The notes: a model not told the origin generated them from the letters alone. A stretch of 64,000 bases of DNA from Marinobacter sp. F4218 (GCF_019443085.1 NZ_JAHZIL010000003.1:868001-932000), one strand, 5' to 3'. Shown: positions 1-10,382, counted from the stretch's first letter. Made by a program: numbers and translations.

Positions 1-580
1 CCTTGGAGCCGCCCACGATGGCGACCACCGGCTTGGCCGGGTTGTCCAGCGCCTTACCCAGGGCTTCCAGTTCCGCGGCGAGCAACGGACCGGCACAGGC
101 TTCCGGGGCAAACCGGGCCACACCGTGTGTGGAGGCCTGGGCGCGATGGGCGGTGCCAAAAGCGTCCATGACATAAACGTCACACAGGGCCGCGTACTTT
201 CTGGACAATTCTTCATTGTCCTTCTTCTCACCCTTGTTAAAGCGCACATTCTCGAACAGCACCACTTCGCCGTCAGCCACCTCGACGCCGTCGAGGTAGT
301 CCGTGATCAGGCGGACGTCCTGGCCCAACATGCCGGACAGGTGCTCGGCCACCGGCTTCATGGAGGAAGCCTCGTCGTAGACACCTTCTTCCGGACGGCC
401 AAGATGGGACATCAACATGACCTTGGCGCCGGCGTCTCGCGCTGCCTTGATGGTCGGCAGGGAGGCACGGATGCGGGCATCGCTGGTTACCTTTCCGGCT
501 TTGACCGGCACGTTAAGATCTTCGCGGATCAATACCCGCTTGCCGGCGAGGTTCAGGTCAGTCATCTTTTTGATGGCCAT
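1..580 (-). CDS. pgk: Phosphoglycerate kinase, C-terminus cut off by window edge
   Basis: Glycolytic and gluconeogenic enzyme moving phosphate between 1,3-bisphosphoglycerate and ADP in the cytoplasm. The visible 193 residues start [20 protein letters not shown] and contain the family hallmarks LNVPVK (substrate-binding N-domain), LMSHLGRP and [12 protein letters not shown], and reach VVAIVGGSK, the linker entering the nucleotide-binding half. The remaining half lies left of base 1. The start ATG at 580 has an AAGGGAAC stretch in front. It follows epd by 29 bp on the same strand, so tkt-epd-pgk form the usual gammaproteobacterial operon. Identification is secure; only completeness is unknown. 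Confidence 0.96.
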   Translation of the reverse strand, partial: MAIKKMTDLNLAGKRVLIREDLNVPVKAGKVTSDARIRASLPTIKAARDAGAKVMLMSHLGRPEEGVYDEASSMKPVAEHLSGMLGQDVRLITDYLDGVEVADGEVVLFENVRFNKGEKKDNEELSRKYAALCDVYVMDAFGTAHRAQASTHGVARFAPEACAGPLLAAELEALGKALDNPAKPVVAIVGGSK

Positions 581-609
581 ACTCTTGTTCCCTTGATTTG
601 GTCTTAAAT

Positions 610-1644
610 TCAGTTGTCAGTCTTGCTCAGCCAACAGCGGCTGACATCAAGCATCCGGTTCGCAAAACCCCACTCGTTATCGAACCAGCATAATACTTTC
701 ACCAGGTTGCCCCCGGTTACCCGCGTCTGGCCGCCGTCGACCACCCCGGAATGGGAGTCGTGGTTGAAGTCGGAGCTGGCGAGCAACTCATCGGTGTAGC
801 CAAGGATACCGTTTAAAGCACTGTTTGCGGCGCCCTCTAACAGTTTGTTAACCGCTCCCACCGAGGTGGCGGTGCGAACATTAACAACCATGTCGATTGC
901 CGACACGTTGAGGGTTGGCACCCGCATGGCCACGGAGCTGAAACGGCCTTCCATGCGGGGGAGGAGCCGCTCGATCCCGCGTGCCAGACCGGTTTCAACC
1001 GGGACAATGTTATGGAGGGCACTGCGGGTCCGGCGCAGATCCTGATGGTGATAGGCGTCAATTACCGGCTGGTCGTTCATCGCGGCGTGGATGGTGGTGG
1101 TGGTGCCCCACTCTACGCCCAGCGCATCGTCCAGCACCTTGATCACCGGCACCAGGCAGTTGGTTGTGCAGGAACCGGCAGCAACAATCAGGTCGTTGCC
1201 GGTCAGTTCGCCGTCGTTGATGCCAAAGACCACTGTGCGGTCCACATCGGATTCGGCCGGTTGGGAGAACAGCAGGTGCCCGGCCCCGGAATCGATGTGC
1301 TTCTGGGCCGTCTCCCGATCGGAGAAGGCACCCGAGCACTCCAGCACCAGGTCCACGTCCAGCAGACGCCACGGCAGGTCAGCCGGGTCCGGATGATTCA
1401 GAATCCGGATCCGGTCGCCGTTCACGATAAGATCGCTGTCTTCAACGTCAATGGTCCCCTGAAACCGGCCATGGGTGGAGTCATAGCGCGTCAGGTGGGC
1501 AATGGTGTCGATATCTGACAGCTCATTGATCGCGACCACCTGCAGGTGATCGCGATAACCGTTTTCGTAGAGTGCCCGCAACACGCACTGACCGATCCGG
1601 CCGTACCCATTGATGGCTATGCGAAACGGCGCGGTCTCTGTCAT
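610..1644 (-). CDS. epd: Erythrose-4-phosphate dehydrogenase (GapA-like family)
   Basis: NAD-dependent dehydrogenase of the GAPDH family; in enterobacteria Epd oxidises erythrose 4-phosphate on the way to pyridoxal 5'-phosphate. About 344 residues. The N-terminal Rossmann motif [15 protein letters not shown], the catalytic cysteine in [13 protein letters not shown], and the C-terminal [13 protein letters not shown] are intact. The segments [20 protein letters not shown] and [20 protein letters not shown] look more like Epd than like glycolytic GapA. A GTG at 1647 directly precedes the ATG at 1644; the ATG fits better with GGAAG five bases upstream. The start overlaps the tkt stop, implying translational coupling. 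Whether it acts on erythrose 4-phosphate or glyceraldehyde 3-phosphate in this organism cannot be read from sequence. Confidence 0.88.
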   Translation of the reverse strand: MTETAPFRIAINGYGRIGQCVLRALYENGYRDHLQVVAINELSDIDTIAHLTRYDSTHGRFQGTIDVEDSDLIVNGDRIRILNHPDPADLPWRLLDVDLVLECSGAFSDRETAQKHIDSGAGHLLFSQPAESDVDRTVVFGINDGELTGNDLIVAAGSCTTNCLVPVIKVLDDALGVEWGTTTTIHAAMNDQPVIDAYHHQDLRRTRSALHNIVPVETGLARGIERLLPRMEGRFSSVAMRVPTLNVSAIDMVVNVRTATSVGAVNKLLEGAANSALNGILGYTDELLASSDFNHDSHSGVVDGGQTRVTGGNLVKVLCWFDNEWGFANRMLDVSRCWLSKTDN

Positions 1645-3644
1645 CACGCTTCCAGAAGTTCGGAGGCCACCTCGAGGATGTTATCGACGGTAAAGCCGAA
1701 TTCCTTGAACAGCTCGCCCGCTGGCGCAGACTCGCCGAAAGTGGTCATGCCGATAACGCGACCGTCCAGACCAACGTACTTGTACCAGTAGTCGGCAATG
1801 GCTGCCTCAATGGCAATGCGGTTGGTCACTTCCAGCGGCAGCACCTGCTGCCTGTAGGCCGCACTCTGGGCCTCGAACACATCGGTGGACGGCATGGACA
1901 CGACACGGATCTTCTTGCCCTGCTCCCGCAGTTTGCCGGCCGCATCCTGGGCCAGCGCCACTTCCGAACCGGTGGCGATCAGGATCAGGTCCGGTGTCCC
2001 TTCGCTGTCAGACAGCACGTAACCGCCCTTGGCGACATCGGTCAGTTGCTGGGCATCACGCGCCTGGGCCGGCAGGCCCTGGCGGGAGAACACCATCGCA
2101 GTCGGGCCGTCATTGCGCTCAAGGGCTGCCTTCCAGGCCACCGCAGATTCCACGGTGTCGGCCGGACGCCAGGTGCTCATGTTCGGGGTGGTGCGCAGGC
2201 TGGCCAGCTGTTCGACCGGCTGGTGCGTGGGTCCGTCCTCACCCAGGCCAATGGAGTCGTGGGTGAAGACAAAGATGGAACGCTGCTTCATCAGCGCCGC
2301 CATGCGGACCGCATTGCGGCAGTATTCCATGAAGATCAGGAAGGTCGCACCGTAGGGCACGAAACCGCCGTGCAGGGCGATACCGTTCATGATCGCCGCC
2401 ATGCCGAACTCGCGCACACCGTAGAAGATGTAGTTGCCGCTGGCGTCTTCCTTGGTCAGGCCCTTGCTGCCACTCCAGATGGTGAGGTTGGAGCCGGCCA
2501 GGTCGGCCGACCCGCCCATCAGTTCCGGCAGCAGCGGACCGTAGGCATTCAGGGTGTTCTGGGAGGCCTTGCGGCTGGCGATGGTCTCGCCCTTGTCCTG
2601 ACATTCCTGGATATAGGCCTGGGCCTTCTCCGAGAAATCGGCCGGCAGTTCGCCAGCCATCCGGCGTTTGAACTCTGCCGCCAGCTCCGGCTCGGCCTTT
2701 TCGTAGGCCGCGAACTTCTGTTCCCACTCGGACTGGGCCGCGGCGCCTTTCTCGCGCGCGTTCCAGGCCGCCGCAATCTCGGACGGAATCTCGAACGCAC
2801 CGTGGTCCCAACCCAATTGCTCCCGAGTCAGGGCAATTTCGTCGTCGCCCAGCGGCGCGCCGTGGCAGCTTTCCTTGCCCTGCTTGTTCGGCGAGCCGAA
2901 GCCGATGATGGTCTTGCAGCAAATCAGGGTCGGCTGCTCGGTGTTGGCGCGGCCAGCTTCAATCGCCGCGCGGATGGCGTCCGGATCATGCCCGTCAACG
3001 GCGGGAATGACCTGCCAGCCGTAGGATTCGAAACGCTGCGGGGTATTGTCGGTGAACCAGCCGTCGACCTCACCGTCAATGGAAATGCCGTTGTCGTCGT
3101 AGAAGAAGATCAGTTTGCCGAGGCCCAGGGTACCGGCGAGTGACGACACCTCGTGGGAGATGCCCTCCATCAGGCAACCATCACCGAGGAAAGCGTAGGT
3201 GTAGTGATCCACGATCTCGTGGCCAGGGCGGTTGAACTGCGCAGCCATCGCCTTTTCAGCAAGGGCAAAACCGACCGCGTTGGCGATGCCCTGACCCAGC
3301 GGACCGGTGGTGGTTTCAACGCCCGGGGTGTAGCCGTATTCCGGGTGACCCGGGGTCTTGGAATGCAACTGGCGGAAATTCTGGAGATCATCAATGGAAA
3401 CGTCGTACCCGCTCAGGTGCAGCAGTGAATACTGCAGCATGGAGCCATGACCGTTGGACAGCACGAAGCGGTCGCGGTTGGCCCACTGAGGGTTGGCCGG
3501 GTTGTGGCTCAGGTAGTCGTTCCACAGTACCTCGGCGATATCCGCCATACCCATGGGCGCACCCGGGTGGCCGGACTTGGCTTTCTGAACCGCATCCATG
3601 CTCAGCGCGCGAATGGCGTTGGCGAGATCTTTACGGGACGGCAT
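1644..3644 (-). CDS. tkt: Transketolase
   Basis: Thiamine-diphosphate enzyme of the non-oxidative pentose phosphate pathway, 666 residues, the usual length. The N-terminal domain shows [32 protein letters not shown] and the ThDP motif [12 protein letters not shown] ending at the [12 protein letters not shown] segment. The middle pyrimidine domain carries RYFE-like [17 protein letters not shown] and [20 protein letters not shown]. The C-terminal domain includes [11 protein letters not shown]. Start ATG at 3644 with GGAG ten bases upstream. First gene of the tkt-epd-pgk operon; transcription starts in the 225-bp gap shared with the divergent regulator gene at 3870. Confidence 0.97.
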   Translation of the reverse strand: MPSRKDLANAIRALSMDAVQKAKSGHPGAPMGMADIAEVLWNDYLSHNPANPQWANRDRFVLSNGHGSMLQYSLLHLSGYDVSIDDLQNFRQLHSKTPGHPEYGYTPGVETTTGPLGQGIANAVGFALAEKAMAAQFNRPGHEIVDHYTYAFLGDGCLMEGISHEVSSLAGTLGLGKLIFFYDDNGISIDGEVDGWFTDNTPQRFESYGWQVIPAVDGHDPDAIRAAIEAGRANTEQPTLICCKTIIGFGSPNKQGKESCHGAPLGDDEIALTREQLGWDHGAFEIPSEIAAAWNAREKGAAAQSEWEQKFAAYEKAEPELAAEFKRRMAGELPADFSEKAQAYIQECQDKGETIASRKASQNTLNAYGPLLPELMGGSADLAGSNLTIWSGSKGLTKEDASGNYIFYGVREFGMAAIMNGIALHGGFVPYGATFLIFMEYCRNAVRMAALMKQRSIFVFTHDSIGLGEDGPTHQPVEQLASLRTTPNMSTWRPADTVESAVAWKAALERNDGPTAMVFSRQGLPAQARDAQQLTDVAKGGYVLSDSEGTPDLILIATGSEVALAQDAAGKLREQGKKIRVVSMPSTDVFEAQSAAYRQQVLPLEVTNRIAIEAAIADYWYKYVGLDGRVIGMTTFGESAPAGELFKEFGFTVDNILEVASELLEA

Positions 3645-3807
3645 TGACGTTTCTCCAGTGTTTTTCGGGAAAGATTTCGGACTGTCTAAAAAAGAGGCGC
3701 GTATTTTCGCCGATTACTGTGTGCCGGGGCAAATCGGTATGCAGCTATTCGCACAAAGTGGCGCTGCGGATTCCCGAAATGGACTGATTTCAAAGAATGA
3801 TAAATCT

Positions 3808-3827
3808 ATATCAAAATTTTTTGATAT
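3808..3827. promoter_or_regulatory. 20-bp inverted repeat, candidate SahR-type operator
   Basis: Perfect 8-bp arms ATATCAAA and TTTGATAT separated by ATTT. It lies 43 bp before the chosen start of the ArsR-methyltransferase gene, and an element with the same arms and the same 4-bp spacer precedes metK (4892-4911). Repetition of one exact palindrome at both promoters of the same unit supports an operator for the adjacent regulator. Binding is inferred. Confidence 0.8.
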
Positions 3828-3869
3828 GGCTATTGATTGACCACCGGAACCGACCTACACTTCGCAACC

Positions 3870-4871
3870 ATGACATCCATGAATGCACACGCGAACGACC
3901 TGTCCTCCGTGGACGCCCTGGCTCCGATCTTCAAGGCGAGCGGCGATCCGCTACGCCTGGAGATTCTGCGTGTGCTGCGCCGGGACACCTTCGGCGTACT
4001 GGAACTGAGCCAGTTATTCGAGATGCGACAGTCGGGCATGAGCCACCACCTGAAGGTGATGCACAAGGCCGGCCTGCTGGAGCCGCAGCGCGAGGGCAAC
4101 GCCATCTTCTATCGTCGCCCCCTGCACCTGGACAGTGACAAGCTGACGGATCAGACCATCCGTCAGATCTTCGAAACCGTCGACCGGGTGGCGTTGCCCG
4201 GCCACCTGCAGGAGAAGATCGAGGCCATCCGGACCCAGCGGGCAGACCAGTCCCAGGTATTCTTTGCCCGCCACGCGGAACAGTTCCGGGAGCAGCAGGA
4301 ACTGATTGCTGCCTTCGACCTGTACGCCGCACCGGTGGCGGAGTTACTGCGCAAGCGGGCGGCCAAACAGGCCTGGCAAACGACCCTGGAGATCGGGCCG
4401 GGCGAAGGAGCCTTCCTCAAGGTGCTGTCTGAGCTGTCCAGCCACGTGGTCGCGCTGGACAACAGCCGGGACATGCTGGCCAAGGCCACCCGGACCTGCA
4501 TCGACGAGCGGCTGAACAACGTGGACATGATCGAGGGCGTTACCGACACCCTGCTTGCCCGCGGCGATGCGTTCGACCTGGTGGTGGCAAACATGGTTTT
4601 GCACCATGTGCCCAGCCCGGCGGACATCTTTCTGGACGCCGCGGCCCTGATGAATAACGGCGGCTGTTTCGTGATCAGCGAACTGTGCAGCCACGATCAG
4701 GACTGGGCCAAGGAAAACTGCGGCGATCTCTGGCTCGGCTTTGAACCGGAGGAGCTGACCGCCTGGGCGGCGGAGGCGGGACTTAACGCCGGAGAACAAC
4801 TGTTTATCGGCCTGCGCAATGGCTTTCAGGTGCAGGTCCGGGAATTCTGGAAGACAACGGGCCAGTCCTGA
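3870..4871 (+). CDS. sahR: ArsR-family regulator fused to a SAM-methyltransferase domain (SahR-like)
   Basis: 333 residues in two domains. Residues about 10-90 form an ArsR winged helix (LEILRVLRRDTFGVLELSQL, then MRQSGMSHHLKVMHKAGLL) without the metal-binding cysteine motif of arsenic sensors. Residues about 130-330 form a class I methyltransferase fold with motif I LEIGPGEGAFL, acidic end of strand 2 in VVALDNS, and DLVVANMVLHH. Regulators of this architecture called SahR sense S-adenosylhomocysteine and repress SAM-cycle genes in proteobacteria. Its place directly before metK-ahcY-metF and the matching operators fit this. Start choice is uncertain: ATG at 3870 or 3879, both with weak ribosome-binding sites. 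Whether the domain still methylates anything is unknown. Confidence 0.82.
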   Translation: MTSMNAHANDLSSVDALAPIFKASGDPLRLEILRVLRRDTFGVLELSQLFEMRQSGMSHHLKVMHKAGLLEPQREGNAIFYRRPLHLDSDKLTDQTIRQIFETVDRVALPGHLQEKIEAIRTQRADQSQVFFARHAEQFREQQELIAAFDLYAAPVAELLRKRAAKQAWQTTLEIGPGEGAFLKVLSELSSHVVALDNSRDMLAKATRTCIDERLNNVDMIEGVTDTLLARGDAFDLVVANMVLHHVPSPADIFLDAAALMNNGGCFVISELCSHDQDWAKENCGDLWLGFEPEELTAWAAEAGLNAGEQLFIGLRNGFQVQVREFWKTTGQS

Positions 4872-4891
4872 AACGGAATGGCCAAAATGGA

Positions 4892-4911
4892 ATATCAAAA
4901 AACTTTGATAT
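4892..4911. promoter_or_regulatory. Second 20-bp inverted repeat, candidate SahR-type operator before metK
   Basis: Arms ATATCAAA and TTTGATAT with the spacer AAAC, identical in arm sequence and spacing to the repeat at 3808-3827. It sits 20 bp after the regulator's stop codon and 116 bp before metK, as expected for repression of a separate metK-ahcY-metF transcript. Confidence 0.8.
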
Positions 4912-5027
4912 GGGTGTAAGTAGTTCTACGTATACCCGAAAAACACCAAAAACGCGGTCGCCGGCACCTGTCATTTGTGACACCCACCGGCACGAATTTG
5001 AATCGCTCAACGAGGAGCAGCAACTCT

Positions 5028-6218
5028 ATGTCTGACTACAGCATCTTCACTTCCGAGTCGGTTTCCGAGGGCCATCCGGACAAACTCGCGGACCAGATTT
5101 CCGACGCGGTTCTGGACGCGATCCTGACCGACGACCCGCACGCCCGCGTAGCCTGCGAAACCATGGTAAAAACCGGCGTTGCCATTGTCGGCGGCGAAAT
5201 CACCACCAGCGCCTGGGTGGATCTGGAAGATTTGGTGCGTGGTGTTATCAAGGACATCGGCTACACCTCCTCCGAAGTCGGCTACGATGGCGACACCTGC
5301 GGTGTGATCAACATCATCGGCAAACAGTCCGTCGACATCGCCCAGGGCGTTGACCGCCAGAAGCCGGAAGATCAGGGTGCTGGCGACCAGGGCCTGATGT
5401 TCGGCTATGCCAGCAACGAAACCGACGTACTGATGCCCGCTCCTATCACCTTCTCGCACCGGCTGGTCCAGCGCCAGGCTGAGGCCCGCAAGAGCGGGCT
5501 GCTGCCCTGGCTGCGCCCGGATGCCAAGAGTCAGGTCACCTGCCGCTATGAGAACGGCCGCGTTGCCGGTATCGATGCGGTGGTTCTGTCCACCCAGCAC
5601 GACGAAGACGTGACCCAGGCGGACCTGAAAGAAGCCGTGATGGAGCTGATCGTCAAGCACGCTCTGCCGGCAGAACTGTTGCACAAGGACACCCAGTTCC
5701 ACATCAATCCCACCGGCAAGTTCGTGATCGGTGGCCCCGTGGGCGACTGCGGTCTGACCGGCCGTAAGATCATCGTGGACACCTACGGCGGCATGGCCCG
5801 CCACGGCGGTGGTGCCTTCTCCGGGAAGGATCCGTCCAAGGTTGACCGTTCCGCCGCCTACGCTGGCCGTTACGTCGCCAAGAACATCGTGGCTGCCGGC
5901 CTGGCCGACAAGTGCGAGATCCAGGTTTCCTACGCTATTGGCGTGGCACAGCCGACCTCCATCTCCCTGAACACCTTCGGCACCGGCAAGATCGGCGACG
6001 ACAAGATCATCCAGCTGGTGCGTGAGCACTTCGACCTGCGTCCGTACGCGATCACCAACATGCTGGACCTGCTGCACCCGATGTACCGGGCGACGGCTGC
6101 CTACGGCCACTTTGGTCGCGAGCCGTTCGAGATGACGGTGGGCGGCAAATCCTTCACCGCCTTCCCATGGGAAAAGACCGACCGCGCAGCGTCACTGAAA
6201 GACGCCGCTGGTATCTAA
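5028..6218 (+). CDS. metK: S-adenosylmethionine synthetase
   Basis: Makes SAM from methionine and ATP in the cytoplasm. 396 residues from the ATG at 5028, which follows GAGGAG at good distance; an in-frame extension to 4977 would add 17 unrelated residues. Signature segments: [17 protein letters not shown] at the N-terminus (ATP contacts), [12 protein letters not shown], and the P-loop-like [19 protein letters not shown]. Ends in the typical [10 protein letters not shown] region. First structural gene of the methyl-cycle unit and preceded by a SahR-type palindrome rather than any recognisable SAM riboswitch. Confidence 0.97.
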   Translation: MSDYSIFTSESVSEGHPDKLADQISDAVLDAILTDDPHARVACETMVKTGVAIVGGEITTSAWVDLEDLVRGVIKDIGYTSSEVGYDGDTCGVINIIGKQSVDIAQGVDRQKPEDQGAGDQGLMFGYASNETDVLMPAPITFSHRLVQRQAEARKSGLLPWLRPDAKSQVTCRYENGRVAGIDAVVLSTQHDEDVTQADLKEAVMELIVKHALPAELLHKDTQFHINPTGKFVIGGPVGDCGLTGRKIIVDTYGGMARHGGGAFSGKDPSKVDRSAAYAGRYVAKNIVAAGLADKCEIQVSYAIGVAQPTSISLNTFGTGKIGDDKIIQLVREHFDLRPYAITNMLDLLHPMYRATAAYGHFGREPFEMTVGGKSFTAFPWEKTDRAASLKDAAGI

Positions 6219-6227
6219 ATCTGTTTC

Positions 6228-6253
6228 GGGCGTATGACAGAAGGCATGCGCCC
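6228..6253 (+). other. Strong hairpin in the metK-ahcY gap
   Basis: GGGCGTATG pairs over nine positions (one G-T pair) with CATGCGCCC around an eight-base loop. No T-run follows, so it is not a classical terminator. It does not match what I remember of the SAH riboswitch core. It may stabilise mRNA ends or partly terminate; function is not known. Confidence 0.5.
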
Positions 6254-6282
6254 AAGCCCAAATTACTGACAGGAGAACATCC

Positions 6283-7677
6283 ATGAGCACTCCGGCAGAA
6301 CAACTGAACAATTTTGACGACTACAAAATCCGCGATATTTCCCTCGCCGGTTGGGGCCGCAAGGAAATCAACATCGCCGAAGGCGAGATGCCGGCCTTGA
6401 TCAAGCTCCGCGAGAAGTACAAAGCCGAGCAGCCGCTGAAAGGCGCCAATATCATGGGCTGCATCCACATGACCATCCAGACCGCCGTGCTGATCGAAAC
6501 GCTGATCGAGCTGGGCGCCTCTGTGCGCTGGTCCTCGTGCAACATTTTCTCCACCCAGGACCAGGCCGCTGCGGCGATCGCCGCCCAGGGCATCCCGGTG
6601 TTTGCCTGGAAAGGCGAGACCGACGAGGAATACGACTGGTGCCTCGAGCGCACCGTCGGTGCCGACGTCGACGGCTGGGAACCGAACATGATCCTGGACG
6701 ACGGTGGCGATCTGACCGCGCTGCTCCACGAAAAATACCCGGAGATCCTGGCCAACTGCCACGGCGTCACCGAAGAAACCACCACCGGCGTACACCGCCT
6801 GCAGGAAATGCTGCGCGAGGGCACCCTGAAGGTGCCTGCCATCAACGTGAATGACGCCGTCACCAAGTCCAAGAACGACAACAAGTACGGTTGCCGTCAC
6901 AGCCTGAATGACGCCATCAAGCGCGCCACCGACCACCTGCTCGCCGGCAAGAAGGCGCTGGTGATCGGCTATGGCGACGTCGGCAAGGGCTCAGCTGCGT
7001 CCCTGCGCCAGGAAGGCATGATTGTAAAAGTCACCGAAGCCGATCCGATCTGCGCCATGCAGGCGTGCATGGATGGTTTCGAAGTGGTGTCCCCCTATCT
7101 TGAGGGTGTGAACACCGGCACCGAGGCGGGCGTCGACCGGGCCCTGCTGCAAAACACCGACCTGCTGGTCACCACCACCGGCAACATGACCGTGTGCGAC
7201 GCGCACATGCTCAAGGCGCTCAAGAGCGGGGCCGTGGTCTGCAACATCGGGCACTTCGACAACGAGATCGACACCGCCTACATGCGCAAGAACTGGGAGT
7301 GGGACGAGGTCAAACCGCAGGTCCACGTGGTCTACCGCGACAAGGCAACGAATGACCACCTGATCCTGCTGTCCGAAGGACGCCTGGTGAACCTGGGTAA
7401 TGCGACCGGTCACCCGTCACGAATCATGGATGGCTCGTTTGCCAACCAGGTACTGGCTCAGATTTACCTGTTCGAGCGCAAGTTTGCCGATCTTCCGGAA
7501 GACGCTCGCGAGAAGGGTGTCTACGTTCAGGTTCTGCCGAAGCACCTGGACGAGGAAGTGGCCCGCGCCATGGTCGAAGGTTTTGGCGGCGTCATCACCA
7601 AGATGACCCCGGAGCAGGCCAAATACATCGGTGTACCGGTCGAAGGCCCGTACAAGCCGGAAAGCTACAAGTACTGA
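6283..7677 (+). CDS. ahcY: Adenosylhomocysteinase
   Basis: NAD-dependent hydrolase that removes the methylation product S-adenosylhomocysteine, giving homocysteine and adenosine. 464 residues, typical of the proteobacterial long form. Visible hallmarks: [16 protein letters not shown] near the N-terminus, the NAD-binding loop [16 protein letters not shown], the substrate-region [19 protein letters not shown], and a C-terminus ending in KPESYKY, the conserved tail whose Lys and Tyr complete the neighbouring subunit's cofactor site. ATG follows ACAGGAGAACATCC. Between metK and metF, so its product homocysteine feeds remethylation. Confidence 0.97.
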   Translation: MSTPAEQLNNFDDYKIRDISLAGWGRKEINIAEGEMPALIKLREKYKAEQPLKGANIMGCIHMTIQTAVLIETLIELGASVRWSSCNIFSTQDQAAAAIAAQGIPVFAWKGETDEEYDWCLERTVGADVDGWEPNMILDDGGDLTALLHEKYPEILANCHGVTEETTTGVHRLQEMLREGTLKVPAINVNDAVTKSKNDNKYGCRHSLNDAIKRATDHLLAGKKALVIGYGDVGKGSAASLRQEGMIVKVTEADPICAMQACMDGFEVVSPYLEGVNTGTEAGVDRALLQNTDLLVTTTGNMTVCDAHMLKALKSGAVVCNIGHFDNEIDTAYMRKNWEWDEVKPQVHVVYRDKATNDHLILLSEGRLVNLGNATGHPSRIMDGSFANQVLAQIYLFERKFADLPEDAREKGVYVQVLPKHLDEEVARAMVEGFGGVITKMTPEQAKYIGVPVEGPYKPESYKY

Positions 7678-7690
7678 TCGGACCGTTCCC

Positions 7691-8560
7691 ATGCAAAGTC
7701 AGAAACAGTTCAAGCGCCGCTTCAGCTTCGAGTTTTTCCCGCCCAAGACCGATCCGGGCAAGGAAAAGCTGCAGAATGTGCGCAGTCAGCTGGCCGAGGT
7801 GAACCCGGACTTTTTCTCGGTCACCTTCGGTGCCGGTGGTTCCACCCGGGACCGCACCATTGAAACCGTGCTCAACCTGCATAAGCAGGGCATTTCCACC
7901 GCGCCCCACCTGTCGTGCGTGGGCGGCACCCGCCAGGATATCGGCGAACTGCTGGATCTGTACAAAGAGAACGGGATCAACCGGATCGTTGCCCTTCGGG
8001 GCGACATGCCCTCGGGCATGGGAGCGGCCGGCGAGCTCCGCTACGCCAACGAGCTGGTGGAATTCATTCGCGAGCACAGCGGCGACACCTTTAACCTTGA
8101 GGTGGCCGCCTATCCGGAGTTTCACCCACAGGCCCGTAACGCCGAAGAGGACCTGCAGAACTTCGCCCGAAAGGTGAAGGCCGGCGCCAACAGCGCTATC
8201 ACCCAGTACTTCTTCAATGCCGACAGCTATTTCTACTTCATCGACCGTCTGGAAAAAATGGACGTCACCATTCCGGTGGTGCCGGGCATCATGCCCATCG
8301 TCAATTTCTCCAATCTGGTGCGGTTCTCCGACATGTGTGGCGCGGAAATCCCCCGCTGGATTCGCAAGCAGTTGGAAGCCTACGGCGATGACACCGACAG
8401 CATCCGCAAGTTCGGTGAAGAGGTGGTGACCAATATGTGTGAGAAACTGCTCCGGGCCGGCGCGCCCGGCCTGCACTTCTACACGCTGAACCAGGCGCAG
8501 CCCAGCCTCAGGATCTGGGAAAACCTTGGCATCAGCGAGCGGGAGAAGATCTCCTTCTGA
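7691..8560 (+). CDS. metF: Methylenetetrahydrofolate reductase
   Basis: Reduces 5,10-methylene-THF to 5-methyl-THF, the methyl donor for homocysteine remethylation. 289 residues, a TIM-barrel flavoprotein of bacterial MetF length. Conserved FEFFPPKTDPGKEKL (catalytic Glu), VTFGAGGSTRDRT, ALRGDMP and EVAAYPEFHPQA are present, with QYFFNADSYFYFIDR in the FAD region and a C-terminal LHFYTLNQ. Start ATG at 7691 is 14 bp after ahcY, consistent with one transcript; an upstream reading extension inside ahcY has no support. A strong terminator follows. Confidence 0.96.
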   Translation: MQSQKQFKRRFSFEFFPPKTDPGKEKLQNVRSQLAEVNPDFFSVTFGAGGSTRDRTIETVLNLHKQGISTAPHLSCVGGTRQDIGELLDLYKENGINRIVALRGDMPSGMGAAGELRYANELVEFIREHSGDTFNLEVAAYPEFHPQARNAEEDLQNFARKVKAGANSAITQYFFNADSYFYFIDRLEKMDVTIPVVPGIMPIVNFSNLVRFSDMCGAEIPRWIRKQLEAYGDDTDSIRKFGEEVVTNMCEKLLRAGAPGLHFYTLNQAQPSLRIWENLGISEREKISF

Positions 8561-8615
8561 TCACGCCTGGCCAGGCGGCCCGGTACCGCCCGGGCGTTCT
8601 GGCAGCCACAAAAAA

Positions 8616-8658
8616 GGCGCTGTCCGACACGCACGTGCGTGTTCGGCAGCGCCTTTTT
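8616..8658. terminator. Bidirectional rho-independent terminator
   Basis: GGCGCTG...CACGCAC pairs over 19 positions with GTGCGTG...CAGCGCC, followed by TTTTT and preceded by AAAAAA on the other side, so it can end both metF (plus) and the sulfatase (minus) transcripts that converge here. Confidence 0.88.
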
Positions 8659-8687
8659 CTTTGCCATCCTGCCAGAAGCGATCCCGA

Positions 8688-10223
8688 CTACCGGCTGATG
8701 GATTGGTTATTGATCATCTCACTCAGATTGGTGACCTGCACCGACATACCTTTCTGGCTGGGCGGATATTCCTTGAACGTCTCAACGAACCTGCCAATGC
8801 CTTTCCCGGCCTGTCCCAGAATCCAGCTCCGGTTCTCGGCCCACTCGTCATAGCCCCGGGCTTCAATGAAACGCTCGAACGGGTCCAGCTTCAGGTTGAT
8901 CACGATCGGCGTGGACAGGGGCGTCTGTTCTGCCCGGAACCACTCTTCCTGATCGATGAACAGGAGCTTCCAGTCACCATAGCGCATTCCATGGAAAACC
9001 GTCTCGGTGAAGTAGAAGAACTCCTTGCGCTTGCTTTTACCGTTGTTCAGAAGCAGGTCGCTCTGGTCGTAACCGTCCAGGTGGACTTTGAAGTCCTTCC
9101 CACCGATCTGCATGCCATCAAGCAGGTCTTCCTTGATGTCATCGTCGCCGACCCAGGCCATCAGTGTGGGCACCCAGTCTTCCATGGTCATGAACTCCCC
9201 GGTGTGGGTTGCGGCCGGAATCCTGTCTTTCCACTTCACCAGCATCGGCACGCGGAAACCGCCTTCCCAGCCACCCACGCCCTTCTCGCCGTGGAAGGGA
9301 TGGTTGCCACCATCGGGCCAGGAATTGGAGGGGGCCCCGTTATCGGTTGAGAACATCACGATGGTGTTATCGTCCACCTCAAGCTCCTGGAGAAGCTCAA
9401 GCAGCTCGCCAACGTCGTCATCCAGCTCCATCATGCCGTCCGCGTAGAGCCCGTAACCGCTCTTGCCCTCATACTCCTCGTTGAGGTTGGTGCGGTAATG
9501 CATGCGGGTGGTGTTGTGCCAGACGAAGAACGGCTTGTCGTCATCGACTGCCTTTTTGATGAAGCGCTTGGATTCCTCCAGCACGTCCTGGTCAAGATTT
9601 CGTTGCACCTCCCGGCCCCACGGGCCAAGGTCCCTGATCTCCTGCGTGCCATCCGGCAATGCCTTGGAGTGGATGATACCCCGTTGCTTGAGCCCGTACT
9701 TCTCCAGCACCTTTTCGTCCTTGGGGTAGTCGTACTGCTCTGGGTACTCCCCGGCATTGAGGTGGTAGAGGATGCCGTAGAATTCATCGAAGCCATGGGC
9801 GGTAGGAAGATGCTCATCGCGATCGCCCAGGTGGTTCTTGCCAAACTGTCCGGTGGCGTAGCCATGGTCCTTGAGCATCTGCGCGAGGGTCGGATCACTG
9901 TCCTGGATCCCCTCCTTGGCCCCCGGGAGCCCGACCGTCGTCAAGCCGGTACGGATTGGGTACTGCCCGGTAATGAAGGCGGCCCGCCCCGCCGTACAGG
10001 AGGCCTGGGCATAATGATCCATGAAAATCATTCCTTCAGTGGCAAGGCTGTCGATATTGGGAGTGGAGCCCCCCATCATCCCACGGTGATAGGCGCTGAT
10101 ATTCCACATTCCAACGTCGTCGCCCCAGATTATGAGGATATTGGGCTTATCCGCTGCGGTGGCGGACGTCAGTGAAAGGAACATCAATGCGCACGCCACC
10201 AGGGCGATCCGAAACATCTCCAT
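8688..10223 (-). CDS. Secreted type I sulfatase (arylsulfatase family)
   Basis: 511 residues from the ATG at 10223 (GGAGAC nine bases upstream); longer readings begin at unsupported codons. A signal peptide (FRIALVACALMFLSLTSATA) indicates periplasmic export. The mature protein opens with PNILIIWGDDVGMWNISAYH, the metal-binding Asp-Asp of sulfatases, and residue 76 is the cysteine of CTAGRAAFITG, a CxAxR form of the motif converted to formylglycine. FGKNHLGD and FSTDNGAPSNSWPDGGNHPF complete the active site. No dedicated sulfatase-maturing enzyme gene is adjacent, so activation must come from elsewhere. Substrate unknown; marine sulfate esters are plausible. It stands alone, divergent from glnH. 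Confidence 0.88.
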   Translation of the reverse strand: MEMFRIALVACALMFLSLTSATAADKPNILIIWGDDVGMWNISAYHRGMMGGSTPNIDSLATEGMIFMDHYAQASCTAGRAAFITGQYPIRTGLTTVGLPGAKEGIQDSDPTLAQMLKDHGYATGQFGKNHLGDRDEHLPTAHGFDEFYGILYHLNAGEYPEQYDYPKDEKVLEKYGLKQRGIIHSKALPDGTQEIRDLGPWGREVQRNLDQDVLEESKRFIKKAVDDDKPFFVWHNTTRMHYRTNLNEEYEGKSGYGLYADGMMELDDDVGELLELLQELEVDDNTIVMFSTDNGAPSNSWPDGGNHPFHGEKGVGGWEGGFRVPMLVKWKDRIPAATHTGEFMTMEDWVPTLMAWVGDDDIKEDLLDGMQIGGKDFKVHLDGYDQSDLLLNNGKSKRKEFFYFTETVFHGMRYGDWKLLFIDQEEWFRAEQTPLSTPIVINLKLDPFERFIEARGYDEWAENRSWILGQAGKGIGRFVETFKEYPPSQKGMSVQVTNLSEMINNQSISR

Positions 10224-10382
10224 TGCATCAGTCTCCATCAAATCCAGTTTTACAGGAGCGACTCGGACAAAAACCCTGGAACGATCCGCGGCCAACCCCC
10301 GCTCGCTGCTTAGTTTAGACCACCCTGCATGGACCGCTAGCCGTTGCGTTTTACAGACATGATCCCCCGCGCATTTGGGCTC

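Noticed and set aside
4977..5027. Longer metK beginning at 4977
   Set aside because: The extension is not metK-like, while ATG 5028 has a proper GAGGAG site and gives the normal N-terminus.
6219..6282. SAH riboswitch before ahcY
   Set aside because: The gap holds a hairpin but not the conserved core I associate with the SAH riboswitch, and a protein regulator with operators already explains control.
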